64,000 nt of DNA from Meconema thalassinum (Eukaryota; Arthropoda; Insecta; Orthoptera; Tettigoniidae): assembly GCA_946902985.2 (NCBI GenBank), contig OX336397.1, positions 153,939,890-154,003,889 on the forward strand, in the 5' to 3' direction. Both the position numbers and the translations under genes were made by a program. The notes below the pieces were generated by a model. It did no database searches, was not told the origin of the DNA, and was given only the letters and a program-made list of their open reading frames with translations. Shown here piece after piece: positions 35,200-45,599 of this stretch; the stretch's first letter is position 1; each line of letters starts with the position of its first letter.

Positions 35200-35736
35200 C
35201 TAGGCTGTTATAGTTCTAGTTTTATTAACCCATGGCTTGCTGTAAATGAGTTTTCCATGAGGAGTATGGACTGTTGTTGTTAAAAACTGGGGAAGCAACA
35301 ATGGTTTTATAGGTTTAAAAACTTGATCTTCTTCTTTTACATCATCATAGTCATCATTATCATCATGATCATCATTATTATAACTATAATCACTATGACT
35401 ATGTAGTCCTTTTTGATCTTTTTCCATGGACACCTCTTGTAGAGTTTGCGTGGTTTTTGATAGGGTTGTTTTTGTTTTACAGATGACTCGGAAAAGGGTT
35501 TAAACAGAACTCTTTGAGGAGATGGTAAATGTTTTTTAACAAACAAGTTACTATGTTGAGAACACAATTTGTTTTGTTGGGCTCGCTTTTTTTTTGTCCT
35601 TTTGATAATGTTTTGTTAACACCAACGGTGTTTCATTTGGTATACCACATTGATGATTACCCACACTTAAGACCTCACCATGTTTATTTTTAGATGACCT
35701 GGACATTTTGTTGTTCTTTGTTTTGAGCACTGCCAA
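35200..35736 (-). pseudogene. Broken ORF in Polinton relic 2, unknown function
   Basis: On the minus strand an apparent protein of about 170 residues is spread over at least two frames. The first part (from about 35705) is basic (SRSSKNKHGEV), the middle has 'SNLFVKKHLPSPQRVLFKPF', followed by a run of Asp and Asn (YNNDDHDDNDDYDD, plus-strand TCATCATT repeats), and the end is 'HTPHGKLIYSKPWVNK'. Frameshifts at about 35430 and 35555 break it. It lies just inside the Polinton-like terminal region, so it is probably an old Polinton gene. I do not recognise the family. Confidence 0.45.
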
Positions 35737-35762
35737 AATATGATGCTATTCACATTTTCTCA

Positions 35763-35830
35763 CTTATAGTTATTAGAGTAGCCATGATACAGGGCACGTG
35801 GTTTACCTTTTATTGCATAGTAGCAACTGA
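35763..35830. repeat. Direct repeat, left copy
   Basis: TTATAGTTAT-AGA-TA-CCATGATA and GGTTTACCTT recur at 37828-37895 in the same order, about 2.06 kb away. The pair brackets the stretch with the Mutator-like ORF. Confidence 0.7.
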
Positions 35831-36769
35831 CTTGTATATTCGATCCGCCTACTACAAAGGTTAAAACACTTTTGGTGAAAGAATGATATTGTGTTGACGT
35901 TTTATGTAGGATTATGTTGGTATCTTATGTTTGTGACATATGTTGGTGGTTTATTTTTGAAGGTTTATGTTAATACCATATTTTAATGGCTTTTTAGTGG
36001 CTTATGTTAATGTCTTATGTTGGTGACTAAGGGGGAAGGTTCATTAAAAACACACACTATTTAAAAGATGTACCAAACCCACAATTTTGAAGATATGAAA
36101 ATGAAATTTTGTACCGTGCTTTATATTAAGTTCGTGAATATACTGTGAAGTTCCTAGGTTATAATTTCAATACTAACTTTTTTGTAAGAGAATTTAAAAT
36201 TATATTTCCAAAAAATCATAAATGTTCCTTTTTTCAGAAACTATTCAACAGATTTCTACAAAACTTTCTGTATTTAATCTCTTTGCATATAGTAAGCTTC
36301 TCTCATGAGATTTTTTGGATATATTTAATATGAGAATTTTAATAATTTTTAAATATAATTCTGTACGTATAATATAAAATCCACCCAAAATTCCAAGCAC
36401 TAGGCCCCATATCTGAGCTTATACATATAATGTTAAAATGTTCTCATGAGAAAACATTTATTATGTTTATAGAAATACAAGTACAACATTTCATAATCCT
36501 AGCTTTTTTAAATCCTGAGGAAAAGGCACTTAAACATTGAAATATATGATTTTCAGGAAATGCAATTTAAAGTTTAACATAATGTTTTCTCTTCTGTTAC
36601 CTCTTTACAAGGCTCCATAACTGTACTCAGGGTCCTCTTTCCCTACAAGGCTTCTCTTTTGGCTTCTTGTTTTCTTCCTCCTTTCCTTAAATAGGTATTC
36701 AACTGACTTTTAAGCCGCAGAGAAGGCGCTGTATATCTATTTTTCTCAAGATGTCATGAGTAAAACCTC
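35831..36769. other. AT-rich stretch, nothing recognised
   Basis: Repeated GTTGGT/CTTATGTT phrases near 35900-36030 look like decayed short tandem sequence. No gene. Confidence 0.35.
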
Positions 36770-37345
36770 CTATCTTGAAGCCCATTTCATCCTCCCTACA
36801 TTACCATCATTGAATACAATGACTGCATCATAAGTAGCAATTCTGACAAATGTAGCAGAAGAAAATGTGGTTTTAGGGCATCGTTTCCATATAAGTGAAT
36901 TTAGAGACTCATTTGGATTCTGGGCTTTGCCATGAACACACTTTTTGAGAAGGTCAGAATCAGTCAGAAACCTGTAAGTGGGCTTGACAACATCCAGGAT
37001 ACAATTTGGAAGCCTCTCCTTGTGAAAGTAAGGGATGTTATCCCTCTGAGCCTGTACATATTTACACCAGCTAATGTGACACAGATGGTGAATGGGTTGT
37101 TTATCTGTTGACACCATGTGGAAATATGTAGCCCATAAAGTACTTTTCATTTCACTTACACTGGATAGGTTCTGTCTGATGGTCTTGATATAATGCGCTT
37201 GAAGAGTGCATCTTCTAGCATTCAGCAGCTTCTGCAAACGCTGCATATCCATTTTTCTGTACACTCTACGTGGCCGTGGCATTATTGAATTATGATCAAA
37301 TGAAATATTTTCGTAAATCACCGTCAGTAGCACAAGACAAAACAA
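36770..37345 (-). pseudogene. Mutator-like transposase domain protein, C-terminal fragment
   Basis: The minus strand is open for 191 codons. The C-terminal 150 residues show 'STLWATYFHMVSTDKQPIHH', 'SWCKYVQAQ', 'LPNCILDVVKPTYRFLTD', 'LLKKCVHGKAQNPNESLNSL' and 'TYDAVIVFNDGNVGRM'. This pattern (LLKKC-HGK-QNPNES and YDAV-FNDG) is that of an insect protein family annotated with a Mutator-like transposase domain. The N-terminal part of the family is absent and no ATG starts the frame cleanly before 'MPRPRRVYRK', so this is probably a fragment inserted in the Polinton relic. Catalytic residues cannot be judged. Confidence 0.65.
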
Positions 37346-37827
37346 GAATGGTCTCTTTATAGGCTAAACCAAGAAGCAGATTGATTGTTATGGTTCCTAA
37401 GATACGGCACAGGGCCGCAGGTGATCTGTAAAGACCATAGAGTATATATCACGGCCTCCTAGATGTATCCCGCGCAATTTTGCTTGAATGTAATCCACGG
37501 AATCGTTGTTGACAGTGTTAGTATCTAAGAGTTACTTCAAATCGAGGGTGTGGCAGGAAGGTCGCGCTACACATTTAATTATTTTACAGGCACTTCGGAT
37601 GCGATTTTATTACTGAAACTTTAGGAATTTACTGTCAATGAGTTCTATTAATAAATAAAAAATAAATTGAAAATTGACATTTTCAGTCCATTTCATAAAC
37701 ATCCCCCCTTGACAGTTTTTGTTATTAATGTATTTGATTGACTGAGAACCATAGTCAGAATTGATACTCTGGACCTTAGAACCACGGTTTCAACATTATT
37801 AGAATATTATTTTATTTTACATGGTGC
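37346..37827. other. Unassigned DNA
   Basis: No recognisable feature between the Mutator-like fragment and the right direct repeat. Confidence 0.35.
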
Positions 37828-37895
37828 TGCTTATAGTTATAAGAATAACCATGATAGATTGGCCATGGTTTACCTTGATGGGTTATAGTATATGT
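37828..37895. repeat. Direct repeat, right copy
   Basis: Homologous to 35763-35830 in the same orientation (TTATAGTTATAAGAATAACC, ATGGTTTACCTTGATG). Confidence 0.7.
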
Positions 37896-37949
37896 AGAAA
37901 AAAACCAATGCCTAAGGTATACTAGCTGTGGAATTATTCATGAAGTCAT

Positions 37950-38211
37950 TGAATATCAACCCTTCAAAATACACCTACCTGGATACTCCTTTTGTGGTCC
38001 CAGCAATCGGCTTGATCATTGTTTGAGACGTGGGGGACACATGCATGCGGGATGTGATAATATAGCGTATTATAACAGTGATGGATCTGTGAGACGTGAT
38101 GTCAATAATGTGTTGTTAAACATTGCTAAGCAACCATTAACCGCTTTTAATGCTACTGTATTGGAAAGATTGGTGGCATTGATAGTTATTGGTGGAATGA
38201 ATGGTAAATGA
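37950..38211 (+). pseudogene. Phospholipase A2-like (parvovirus VP1-type) domain relic
   Basis: The plus-strand frame, open upstream of the first ATG, reads 'HLPGYSFCGPSNRLDHCLRR', then 'AGCDNIAYYNSDGSVRRDVN' and 'NVLLNIAKQ'. A Gly-Pro calcium-loop-like block followed by an (H)D-x-AY helix is the pattern of the PLA2 fold of parvovirus VP1 unique regions and of PLA2-like proteins in Polinton/adintovirus-type elements. Here several residues between the two blocks are missing and the catalytic His-Asp position reads C-D-N, so it should be inactive. No clear start codon. Its position right of the Polinton-like terminus supports an origin in relic 2. Confidence 0.6.
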
Positions 38212-38607
38212 CTTTTATGTACATATAAACTTCAGGATTAATAAAGCAATCAACATGTATACCATCACTGATATGATTTCAAAAAATAGGAAACAAGCGT
38301 GTATGTTGTTCTTTGTTTTATTATGAATAGCATAATTAATATTATTATTAATAATTTAACATTTGTATAATAGTATAATCAATATAATAGTATAATTAGT
38401 ATCACCATATATAGAGAGAGACAGACAGTGAGAATAATTATTATTTTAAACATGAACCTAGGTTGATAACTTTTTTTTATTGAATGACAAAATGATATTT
38501 TTCTTGCTAGTTTATACCTAAAAACAATGGTACATCCTCTCATGCAAGACAGTCACAAGTTTTAAAAAACCATAAATTTTAAAGTAGGTGATACTTATAC
38601 AATCATA
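38212..38607. other. AT-rich DNA
   Basis: Simple GAGAGACAGACAG sequence near 38413 and AT-rich runs; nothing else. Confidence 0.4.
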
Positions 38608-39486
38608 AGGAAAATTATTGCGTAGCTTCATTATTCAAACTTTCACTTCGATCGTATGATTACGATACAAGATATAAAAAATTAATTTTAAAAATTCGCA
38701 CAGCCACCATCTTGAGGTTATGTAAACAATTGAACAAAATTAGATGCCAGTGCATTACAATACGTATAATCATCTACACTACCACATTTCACTGCACTCA
38801 GATGATTAAATCACGAGAAACGTCTATTAAAATGTTTCAACTTCGCTTTGCGTCCATGTTCGTTTTGTACTTAACAGGTTTTTGAATGTTACATAGATAT
38901 ACTTGCAGCAGTTTCTTTTATCACCGTACGAAATTCCGGGGTGATATCTGTAATAGATTCGGAGATATAAAATGCCAGTGAAATATTTCGCACAGCCGCC
39001 ATTTTGAGGTTATGTAAACAATTGAACTAAATTACACACCAGTACATTACAATGTGTATAAAAATTTGCTGTACCAAGTTTCATTACGTTTGGATGTCTA
39101 AATCACGAGAAAAGTCTATTTAAAAGTCTCAAATTCGCTTGGCCGCCATGTTGGTTTTGTAGTTACCAGGTATTTGAAAGTATCATAGGTGTACTTGTAG
39201 TAGTGGCCTCTATCACCGTAAAAAATTTCAGGGTGATATCGGTAATAGTTTCAGAGATACTGAAAGCTGGTGAAATATTTCGCACAGCCGCCATGTTGGA
39301 CTGGTGAGACACAATAAAATTTGAAGGGCACGGTCGGGGTCGCCCGCAATGGTGCTATGATCTTACCGAGTTTCATTGAAATCGCTCCAGGCGTTTAGAT
39401 GTTATTAGGTGGGGACACACACGCACACACACACGGACAAAAGGTGATCTCATAAGCCTATTTTTTCATAAAATGAAAATAGGCTA
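38608..39486 (+). mobile_element. Helentron-like element F, 5'-truncated
   Basis: It begins inside an internal unit (GGAAAATTATTGCGTAGCTT) with no 5' terminus. The 3' module is complete: CGAGTTTCATTGAAATCGCT, TTATTAGGTGGGGACACACA, an AC tract, GGACAAAAGGTGATCTCATA and the hairpin ending AAAATAGGCTAA. Element G starts two bases later, a head-to-tail arrangement. Confidence 0.82.
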
Positions 39487-39487
39487 A

Positions 39488-41855
39488 TAACAAGTAGTTC
39501 CGTAAAGATCTATACAGCCTATTTTCATATATCCTACTCATGTTAATTGCCTCTATCAACATACAAAATTTCAGTTTCATTGTTGTGATATATTCGTAGA
39601 TATTGAAAACCGTCTAAATATTGCAGATGGTCGCCAGGTTGGATTTTTATTAAGTACTATTACATGAAGATTATTGTGTACGTGTGGTACTCAAACTTCA
39701 ATCGCATGATTAGGACACAATATATAAAAACGAGATTTTAAAAATCCACACAGCTGCCATCTTGTAGTTATGAAACCAATTGAATTAAGGTAGATGCCAG
39801 TGGATTAAAATTTGTATAAGCATTTAACGTGCAAAGTTTCACTGCACTCGGATGGTTATATCGCGAGAAACGTCCATTGAAAAATGTTTACTTCGCATCG
39901 CCGCCATGTTGTATTTGTGCTTACCAGGTTACTGAAAGTCCAATAGGTGAACTTATGTTCATAGTCTCTATGTACATTAAAAATTCAGTTTGGTTGGTGT
40001 AAAATATTCGTAGATATTGAGAACCGTCAAATGTATTTCGGATGCTTGCCATTTTGGATTGTTATATGTTTAGGCCATAATTAAAGGAAAATTATTGCGT
40101 AGCTTCATTATTCAAACTTTCACTTTGATCGCATGATTACGATACAAGAAAAGAAAATTAATCTTAAAATTTCGAACAGCCGCCATCTTGAGGTTATGTA
40201 AACAATTGAACAAAATTAAATGTCAGTGCATTACAATACGTATAATTATTTACTGTACCACATTTTACTGCGCTCAGATGATTAAATCACGAGAAACGTC
40301 TATTAAAATGTTTCAACTTTGCTTGGCCGCCATGTTCGTTTTGTACTTTACAGGTTTTTGAAAGTTACATAGATATACTTGCAGCAGTTCTCTTTCTCAC
40401 GGTACAAAATTTTGGGATGATATCTGTAATAGTTTCGGAGATATAAAAAAGCCAGTGAAATACTTCGCACAGCCGCCATTTTGAGGTTATGTAAACAATT
40501 AAACAAAATTACACGCCAGTGCATTACAATGTGTATAAACATTTGCTGTACCTAGTTTCATTATGTTTGGATGTCTAAATCGCGAGAAAAGTATATTTAA
40601 AAGTCTCAAATTCGCTTGGCCCCCATGTTGGTTTTGTAGTTACCAGGTATTTGAATGTCTCATAAGTGAACTTGTAGTAGTATCCTCTATCACCGTACAA
40701 AATTTCAGGGGGATATCGGTAATAGTTTCAGAGATACTGAATGCTGGTGAAATATAAGGTGCGTTCAAAAAGTAACGAGCCGGAGGCATAATTACAGAAA
40801 CCAGTACCTGTATGTTAGAAGTATTGGCCCTGGCTGTTGAGGCACTTATCCCACTGTAACACGAGGCGGTGTATGGCTGTCTCATAAAATTCCCTGGGCT
40901 GCGATGTGAACCAGTTCCGCACGTACAGCTGGACGTCGTCGTCCAAGGTGAATCGTTGGCCCCACAGAGCCCTTTTCAGGGGACCGAACATGGCGTAATC
41001 ACAGGGAGAGAGGTCTGGACTCTAAGGAGGGTGGCCGAGAATCTTCCATTTGAATTTCTGCAGGAGTGCCGCGACTGTGTTGGCCGCATGAGGTCATGCA
41101 TTGTCGTGGAGCGACCACGGCGGCTATGGCGTTCACTGTCACTCGGCGGTCCTGGGTAATGAGTGCATCAACCAGCTGGACGTTGTCATCGGTAATCCAT
41201 GGGGGTGCACCAGACCGGGCATCATCGGCTAACGACACCCGTCCTTCCCTGAAGCGCTTGTGCCACGCCTTGACCCTTGCAAGGGACATGCAGTGTTCGC
41301 CATACACTTGTGACATTCGGCGATGAATGTTCGTCCCCCCCCCCCCCTACTCCTTCCGCTGTCAGAAACCGAACAAAACCTCTTTGCTCTTCGGTTGACG
41401 CCTCCATGTCACTGTTTGCATTGCTACTTGTAGCGTTGGACGATTGATGCATGCTGCTGCTTGCGTTGTATTGTCACGTGACGTGCACGCGTGCCCTCTA
41501 GCGACGGGCTGTGACCTTCCACGCTATGGTCGGAACCACACCTCGTTACACACGCCTCAATTAGCCGATGCCGTCACCGGTTTGCGCATTCCTGCGTCCG
41601 GCTCGTTACTTTATGAACGCTCCTTATATTTCGCACAGCCACCATGTTGGATTGGTGAGACAATAAAATTTGAAGGGCAAGGTCGGGGTCGTCCGGAATG
41701 GTGCTATGATCTTACCGAGTTTCATTGAAATCGCTCCAGGCGTTTAGAAGTTATTAGGGAGGGACACACACACACACCATCACACACGCACCCACACACG
41801 GACAAAAGGTGATCTCATAAGCCTTTTTTTTTCATAAAATGAAAATAGGCTAAAA
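39488..41855 (+). mobile_element. Helentron-like element G, interrupted by a mariner
   Basis: The 5' end (AACAAGTAGTTCCGTAAAGA, ACAGCCTATTTTCAT) abuts the 3' end of F. The interior holds 292-bp-class units (AACAATT at 40201 and 40493) with GCCGCCAT motifs. The 3' module (AC tract at 41766-41800, GGACAAAAGGTGATCTCATA, hairpin, TAA) closes at about 41855. A mariner occupies 40755-41626. Confidence 0.85.
40755..41626 (-). mobile_element. Internally deleted mariner element
   Basis: Termini TAAGGTGCGTTCAAAAAGTA and TAAGGAGCGTTCATAAAGTA extend as a 30-bp inverted repeat with two mismatches, flanked by TA (40753-40754, 41627-41628). Removing the element and one TA restores GAAATATTTCGCAC, the sequence of the neighbouring repeat units, an exact empty site. 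The minus strand holds mariner transposase parts: the helix-turn-helix region (HCMSLARVKAWHKRFREGRV, then DDARSGAPP; 40999-41316), and later 'TAIHRLV'-like C-terminal sequence in other frames. The central DD(E/D)D catalytic domain is largely deleted, and a poly-C run at 41335 breaks the N-terminus. Non-autonomous. Confidence 0.92.
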
Positions 41856-42060
41856 ATGATAAATGTCCATGAATTAGTATCCAAGCTATCATATAATTAC
41901 ATTTTATTGTCATATACCATCGGAGAACCTGGATAGCGACCATCGATTGCTGGTAATGAACCTGAGAGGGAGTAAGGAGAAGAAAGGGACTGAGAACCAG
42001 GAAAGACGTATAAGGATATGGAAACTGAAAGAAGGGGATAGAAGGATCGAGTAAGTCAAA

Positions 42061-42567
42061 ATGGTAAAGGAAGGAATTCCAACAGATGAAGAAAGAGGGG
42101 TGGAAGAGGAATGGGCTAGATTTAAGAAGACACTAGTAGGTGCAGCAGAAGCAGTATGTGGGAGGACAAGTAGTAAGAAGAGGTGGAAGGAAACACCATG
42201 GTGGAATGAGAAGACAAACGATATAGTAAGGGAAAAGAATCGAGCCTTTAAGAGGTGGTATCAAAATAGGACGGTAGAGACAAGGGAAGAGTACCAGGAA
42301 AGAAAGAAGGAGGCGAAGAGAGTCGGGGCTGAGGAGAGAAGAAAGTGGATGGAAGAGTGGACAAAGATGATGAAGGAGGATAGTGAAGGTACAAAAACGG
42401 TCCTGTATGGGATGGTAAAAAATAAGAGGCGGAAGGATCCTACGGATTATGTTAGAATGGTGAACAAAAGGGGACAAGAGATAGAAAATAGAGAAGAACT
42501 GAAGAAAATGTGGAAAGAATATTTTGAAGAACTTCTGTACCCAAATGGAAAAGATGGCGAGGAGTAA
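42061..42567 (+). pseudogene. LINE polyprotein segment, linker between endonuclease and RT
   Basis: 168 codons of very charged sequence, with 'TPWWNEKTND' and 'EMRKKAKR'-style Lys/Arg/Glu-rich helix, ending at TAA 42565-42567. The same frame continues after this single stop into the RT at 42625, so one point change separates the two parts. Confidence 0.85.
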
Positions 42568-42624
42568 GAAACCGGGGAAGAGGAAGATGAACTGCAAACA
42601 GAAAAGGACTTAACATGGAAAGAA

Positions 42625-43083
42625 GTGGAAGATGCAGTGAACAAGATGAAAGGAGGGAAGGCACCGGGTGTGGATGAGTTGAGTGTGGAGATGGTGAGAG
42701 CAGCAGGAGAGGTGGGGATACAGTCGTTGTACCGAGTGATGAGGACAGCATGGAAGGAAAGGAAGACCCCAGAGGACTGGAAAAAAGGAATAATTGTCCC
42801 GACCTTCAAGAAAGGTAGTAGAACAGATTGCAGAAACTATCGGGGAATAACACTGATGAGTCATTGTGCAAAGATCTTCGAGAAAGTTTTGGAAAAGAGA
42901 ATTAGGACAAGGATAGAAGGAGGGATGAGGGAAGAACAACATGGCTTCAGAGCAGGAAGGTCCACAGTGGATTTGATTTTTGCTGTAAGGCAGTTACAAG
43001 AACAGCACTATGAGTATGGAACAGATCTACTGATGGCCTTCCTGGACATTGAGAAACAAAGTATGGAAGTCCCTGGAGGATAG
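42625..43083 (+). pseudogene. LINE reverse transcriptase, N-terminal motifs
   Basis: This frame carries the fingers and the start of the palm: 'PGVDELSVEM', 'PEDWKKGIIVPTFKKGSRTD', 'NYRGITLM', 'EEQHGFRAGRSTVDLIF' and 'MAFLDIEK' (motif A). The frame leaves the protein after 'IEK'; the next frame (from 43049) resumes at 'NKVWKSLEDRGV', so several residues of motif A's second half are deleted. Confidence 0.88.
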
Positions 43084-43993
43084 AGGAGTAGAGAAATGGA
43101 CTATAAAGAGGATAAAGGAGATGTACAAGGGAAGCGTGAGCTGTGTGAAAGTGGGAGGAGAGAGATCAGACTGGTTGGAACAGAGAAACGGCCTGAAACA
43201 AGGAAGTGCACTGTCACCGTTACTTTTCATTGTGGTGGTGGATGACATAATGACCCGAGTGGCACAAGTAATTGGGGAAGGAAGGATGAAAGCAATGGTG
43301 TTTGCAGATGATTTGATGATTTGGGGAAACATGGAGGAGGAGGTACAGGAACAGTTGGACATGTGGGAAGGAATAATACAAGGATATGGGATGAAATTTA
43401 GCATAACTAAGAGCGAGATGGTGATCACAACAAGGAAGAAGGAAAGAACCACAACGGGAATAACAATTGGTGGGGAACAGCTGAAGAAAGGGGAGAGTTT
43501 CAAGTATCTGGGAAGCCTGATACAAGATAATGGAAGAAACGATAGAGAAATAAATGAGCGGGGGAGGCAGGCAGAAGCATTTCGGAGGAGTGTGAGAAGC
43601 ATGTTATGGAGCAAGGATGTCCCTCAGAACAGCAAAAAGATCATATATCGGACGTACTATGTCCCTATCCTGACGTATGCCTCGGAGACCTGGGTTATGA
43701 AAGGAAGGGAGAAGAGCAAAATACAGGCCAGTGAGATGAGGTTCTTGAGAAGCAGTATTGGAGCTACAAAGATGGACAGAATAAGAAATGCGAGGACCAG
43801 AGAATTAATGAAGGAGGAACCATTACAGGATGGTATAGAGAAATCTAGACTTAGATGGTATGGACATGTAAAACGAATGGAGGAGAAGAGGATACCCAGG
43901 AGAGTACACGAGACGAAGTGGGAAGGAAAGAGACCGAGAGGAAGACCGAGAGACATGTGGCTGAAGGGGATGGAAGAAAGCGTGAAGAAGTGA
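43049..43993 (+). pseudogene. LINE reverse transcriptase, catalytic core and C-terminus
   Basis: 314 open codons with 'RNGLKQGSALSPLLFIVVVD' (motif B), 'VFADDLMIWGN' (motif C, catalytic Asp pair), 'GMKFSITKSEMV' and 'KYLGSLIQ'. The C-terminus has the 'RWYGHVKRM' and 'RPRGRPRDMW' blocks shared with the fragment at 25961-26754. It is the longest intact enzyme segment of any LINE in the window, but it lacks motif A. Confidence 0.88.
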
Positions 43994-44302
43994 GGAGAAC
44001 ACTGGACAAGGGTGGAGGCTGAGAGATGGTGGGAAGACAGAAGACGTTGGAGAGGCTTGTGTTCCAAATAGACCCGGCCAGTGGCTGGAAACTGTACAAG
44101 ATGATGATGATGTCACATATCTTATCATAATGACTAACGCCCGGACGTTCATGAACTTTAAATGAATAAATATGCATGCAGAAATTATTGGTGAAATATG
44201 CATCACTATGAAATAACTAAGGCAATTACGATCACTCCGTATCCTTTAGCGTTTCCATTTTGAATACGAAGGAAATATGAACAGACGGACATAGGCTATA
44301 CG

Positions 44303-44876
44303 TAGGCTTGCTATACGTCCCGGTTTGACCGGGACGGTCCCGGTATTTTGCTGTTGTCCCGGTGTCCCACCCGGTTTCATCAATGTTCCTGAAAACGGCT
44401 GTAAGATGTAAAAAGTAATTAATTTATGTGTTTAAGATTCTTTTCTGAATCGGTACTTTTCAACAATCAACGTCTTTTTTTTTTGTAATTGTTTTTGTAG
44501 TTGGACAAAACGTTGTAGTTTTTCAAAAATATTAAGACGTGGTAAGTTAGTTGTTCAATTAAACAATTTTTTGACGTATTTAAAATTGTATTTTATTAAC
44601 ACTTCTTTCTAGATGGTAGACCAGAAAATAATCATTAAAAAGGAAAAAGTATATATTTTTATGTAGCAAAAATTCCTTTTTTTATTTTTAAAAGGTGTGT
44701 AGAACTAATTAACAATTTAAGGTGGCAGATTCCCCCCTCCCGTCACTTGCAAGGCTTAAAAAAAGCTTAAAAATCACCATTTTGCTTCGAATTTTTTAAA
44801 AATTTCCAGGACCCCGCTCAATACCATCCCATATTTATGTGTCCCGGTTTCACTCACCAAAGATATGGTAAGCCTA
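44303..44876. mobile_element. Small hAT element (MITE-like)
   Basis: The termini TAGGCTTGCTATACGTC and (reverse-complemented) TAGGCTTACCATATCTT match in 12 of the first 14 positions. The 8-bp direct repeat GCTATACG lies at 44295-44302 and 44877-44884. CCCGGT-rich blocks occur at both ends (CGTCCCGGTTTGACCGGGAC left, GTCCCGGTTTCACTC right). The 574-bp interior is AT-rich without coding capacity. Confidence 0.9.
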
Positions 44877-44884
44877 GCTATACG

Positions 44885-45599
44885 GTAACTACACCTCTTT
44901 TAAAATATCTCAACTAAGAAACAGTTATAAATACCGGTACCGGTAGTAGGAAATGTTATTTTATGGAACTTCAAGGGTTGTAGACCACCAATAAGTACCG
45001 TATGTTATTATGTTAATTTTAGGTACAAATAATACACAATTTTAATAGACGTTGAATTTTTAAAACTAAAAATAATGTTACAATGTTTACATTGTGAAAG
45101 CTGAATAAAAATAATTGATATTAACTTCCAAAAGAACTGAAACTTACTAAGTTAGGTATTAGAATAATTTCGCTGTTAATTTGTGATAGACTCTCGGAGT
45201 CCAGATAAAAAATATACGACTTTAAGAACACGAAGTAACAAAAAGCGCTTCAAAACAATAGGAAATTAGAATATATCTCAGGCCCCTCTCAAGCAGGTTA
45301 TACCGTATGCAATTAAACAGGTAAGGGAAGAAATATGATGCCTTGTGTCAAAATAACCAAAATATGCATAAATATGCAAAAAGCTGATTTTGCATGGACT
45401 TCCGGTCTTTAATTATGACATTTGATTTACATATTTTAATTTTTAATGTAATATTACATATTCTGTGTTCTTATTTCATACATTTGATCAAAATGACATT
45501 TTTTAAACATAATTTTACTTTTCGGTAGCCTATTTAATATTAGGCTACCGTACTTAGGCCTATTCTGTCTCTTAGCCTACTGTACGGTCTGTTGTCTGT
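44885..45599. other. Unassigned AT-rich DNA
   Basis: No gene seen; short TACCGGTACCGG motif near 44935. Confidence 0.35.

Larger units (their letters stand above)
41918..44115 (+). mobile_element. RTE-like LINE, 5'-truncated, near-complete RT
   Basis: The left end falls in the last part of the endonuclease ('LDSDHRLLVMNL' at 41929). A linker region with 'TPWWNEKTNDIVREKNRAF' follows, then the RT: 'GGKAPGVDELSVEMVR', 'NYRGITLMSHCAKIFEKVL', 'EEQHGFRAGRSTVD', 'FLDIEK', 'GLKQGSALSPLLF', 'VFADDLMIWG', 'FKYLGSLIQDNG', and the C-terminus 'KSRLRWYGHVKRME', 'GKRPRGRPRDMW'. Breaks: a stop at 42053-42055, TAA at 42565-42567, a frame change with a small deletion just after 'FLDIEK' (about 43055-43080), and a frame change after 43993. 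The 3' tail is GATGATGATGATG at about 44098. Non-functional but recent. Confidence 0.9.

Noticed and set aside
42133..42942. Several long minus-strand frames over the LINE at 42-44 kb
   Set aside because: They are antisense to a purine-rich LINE coding strand, which lacks stops on the opposite strand; the plus strand carries the RT motifs.
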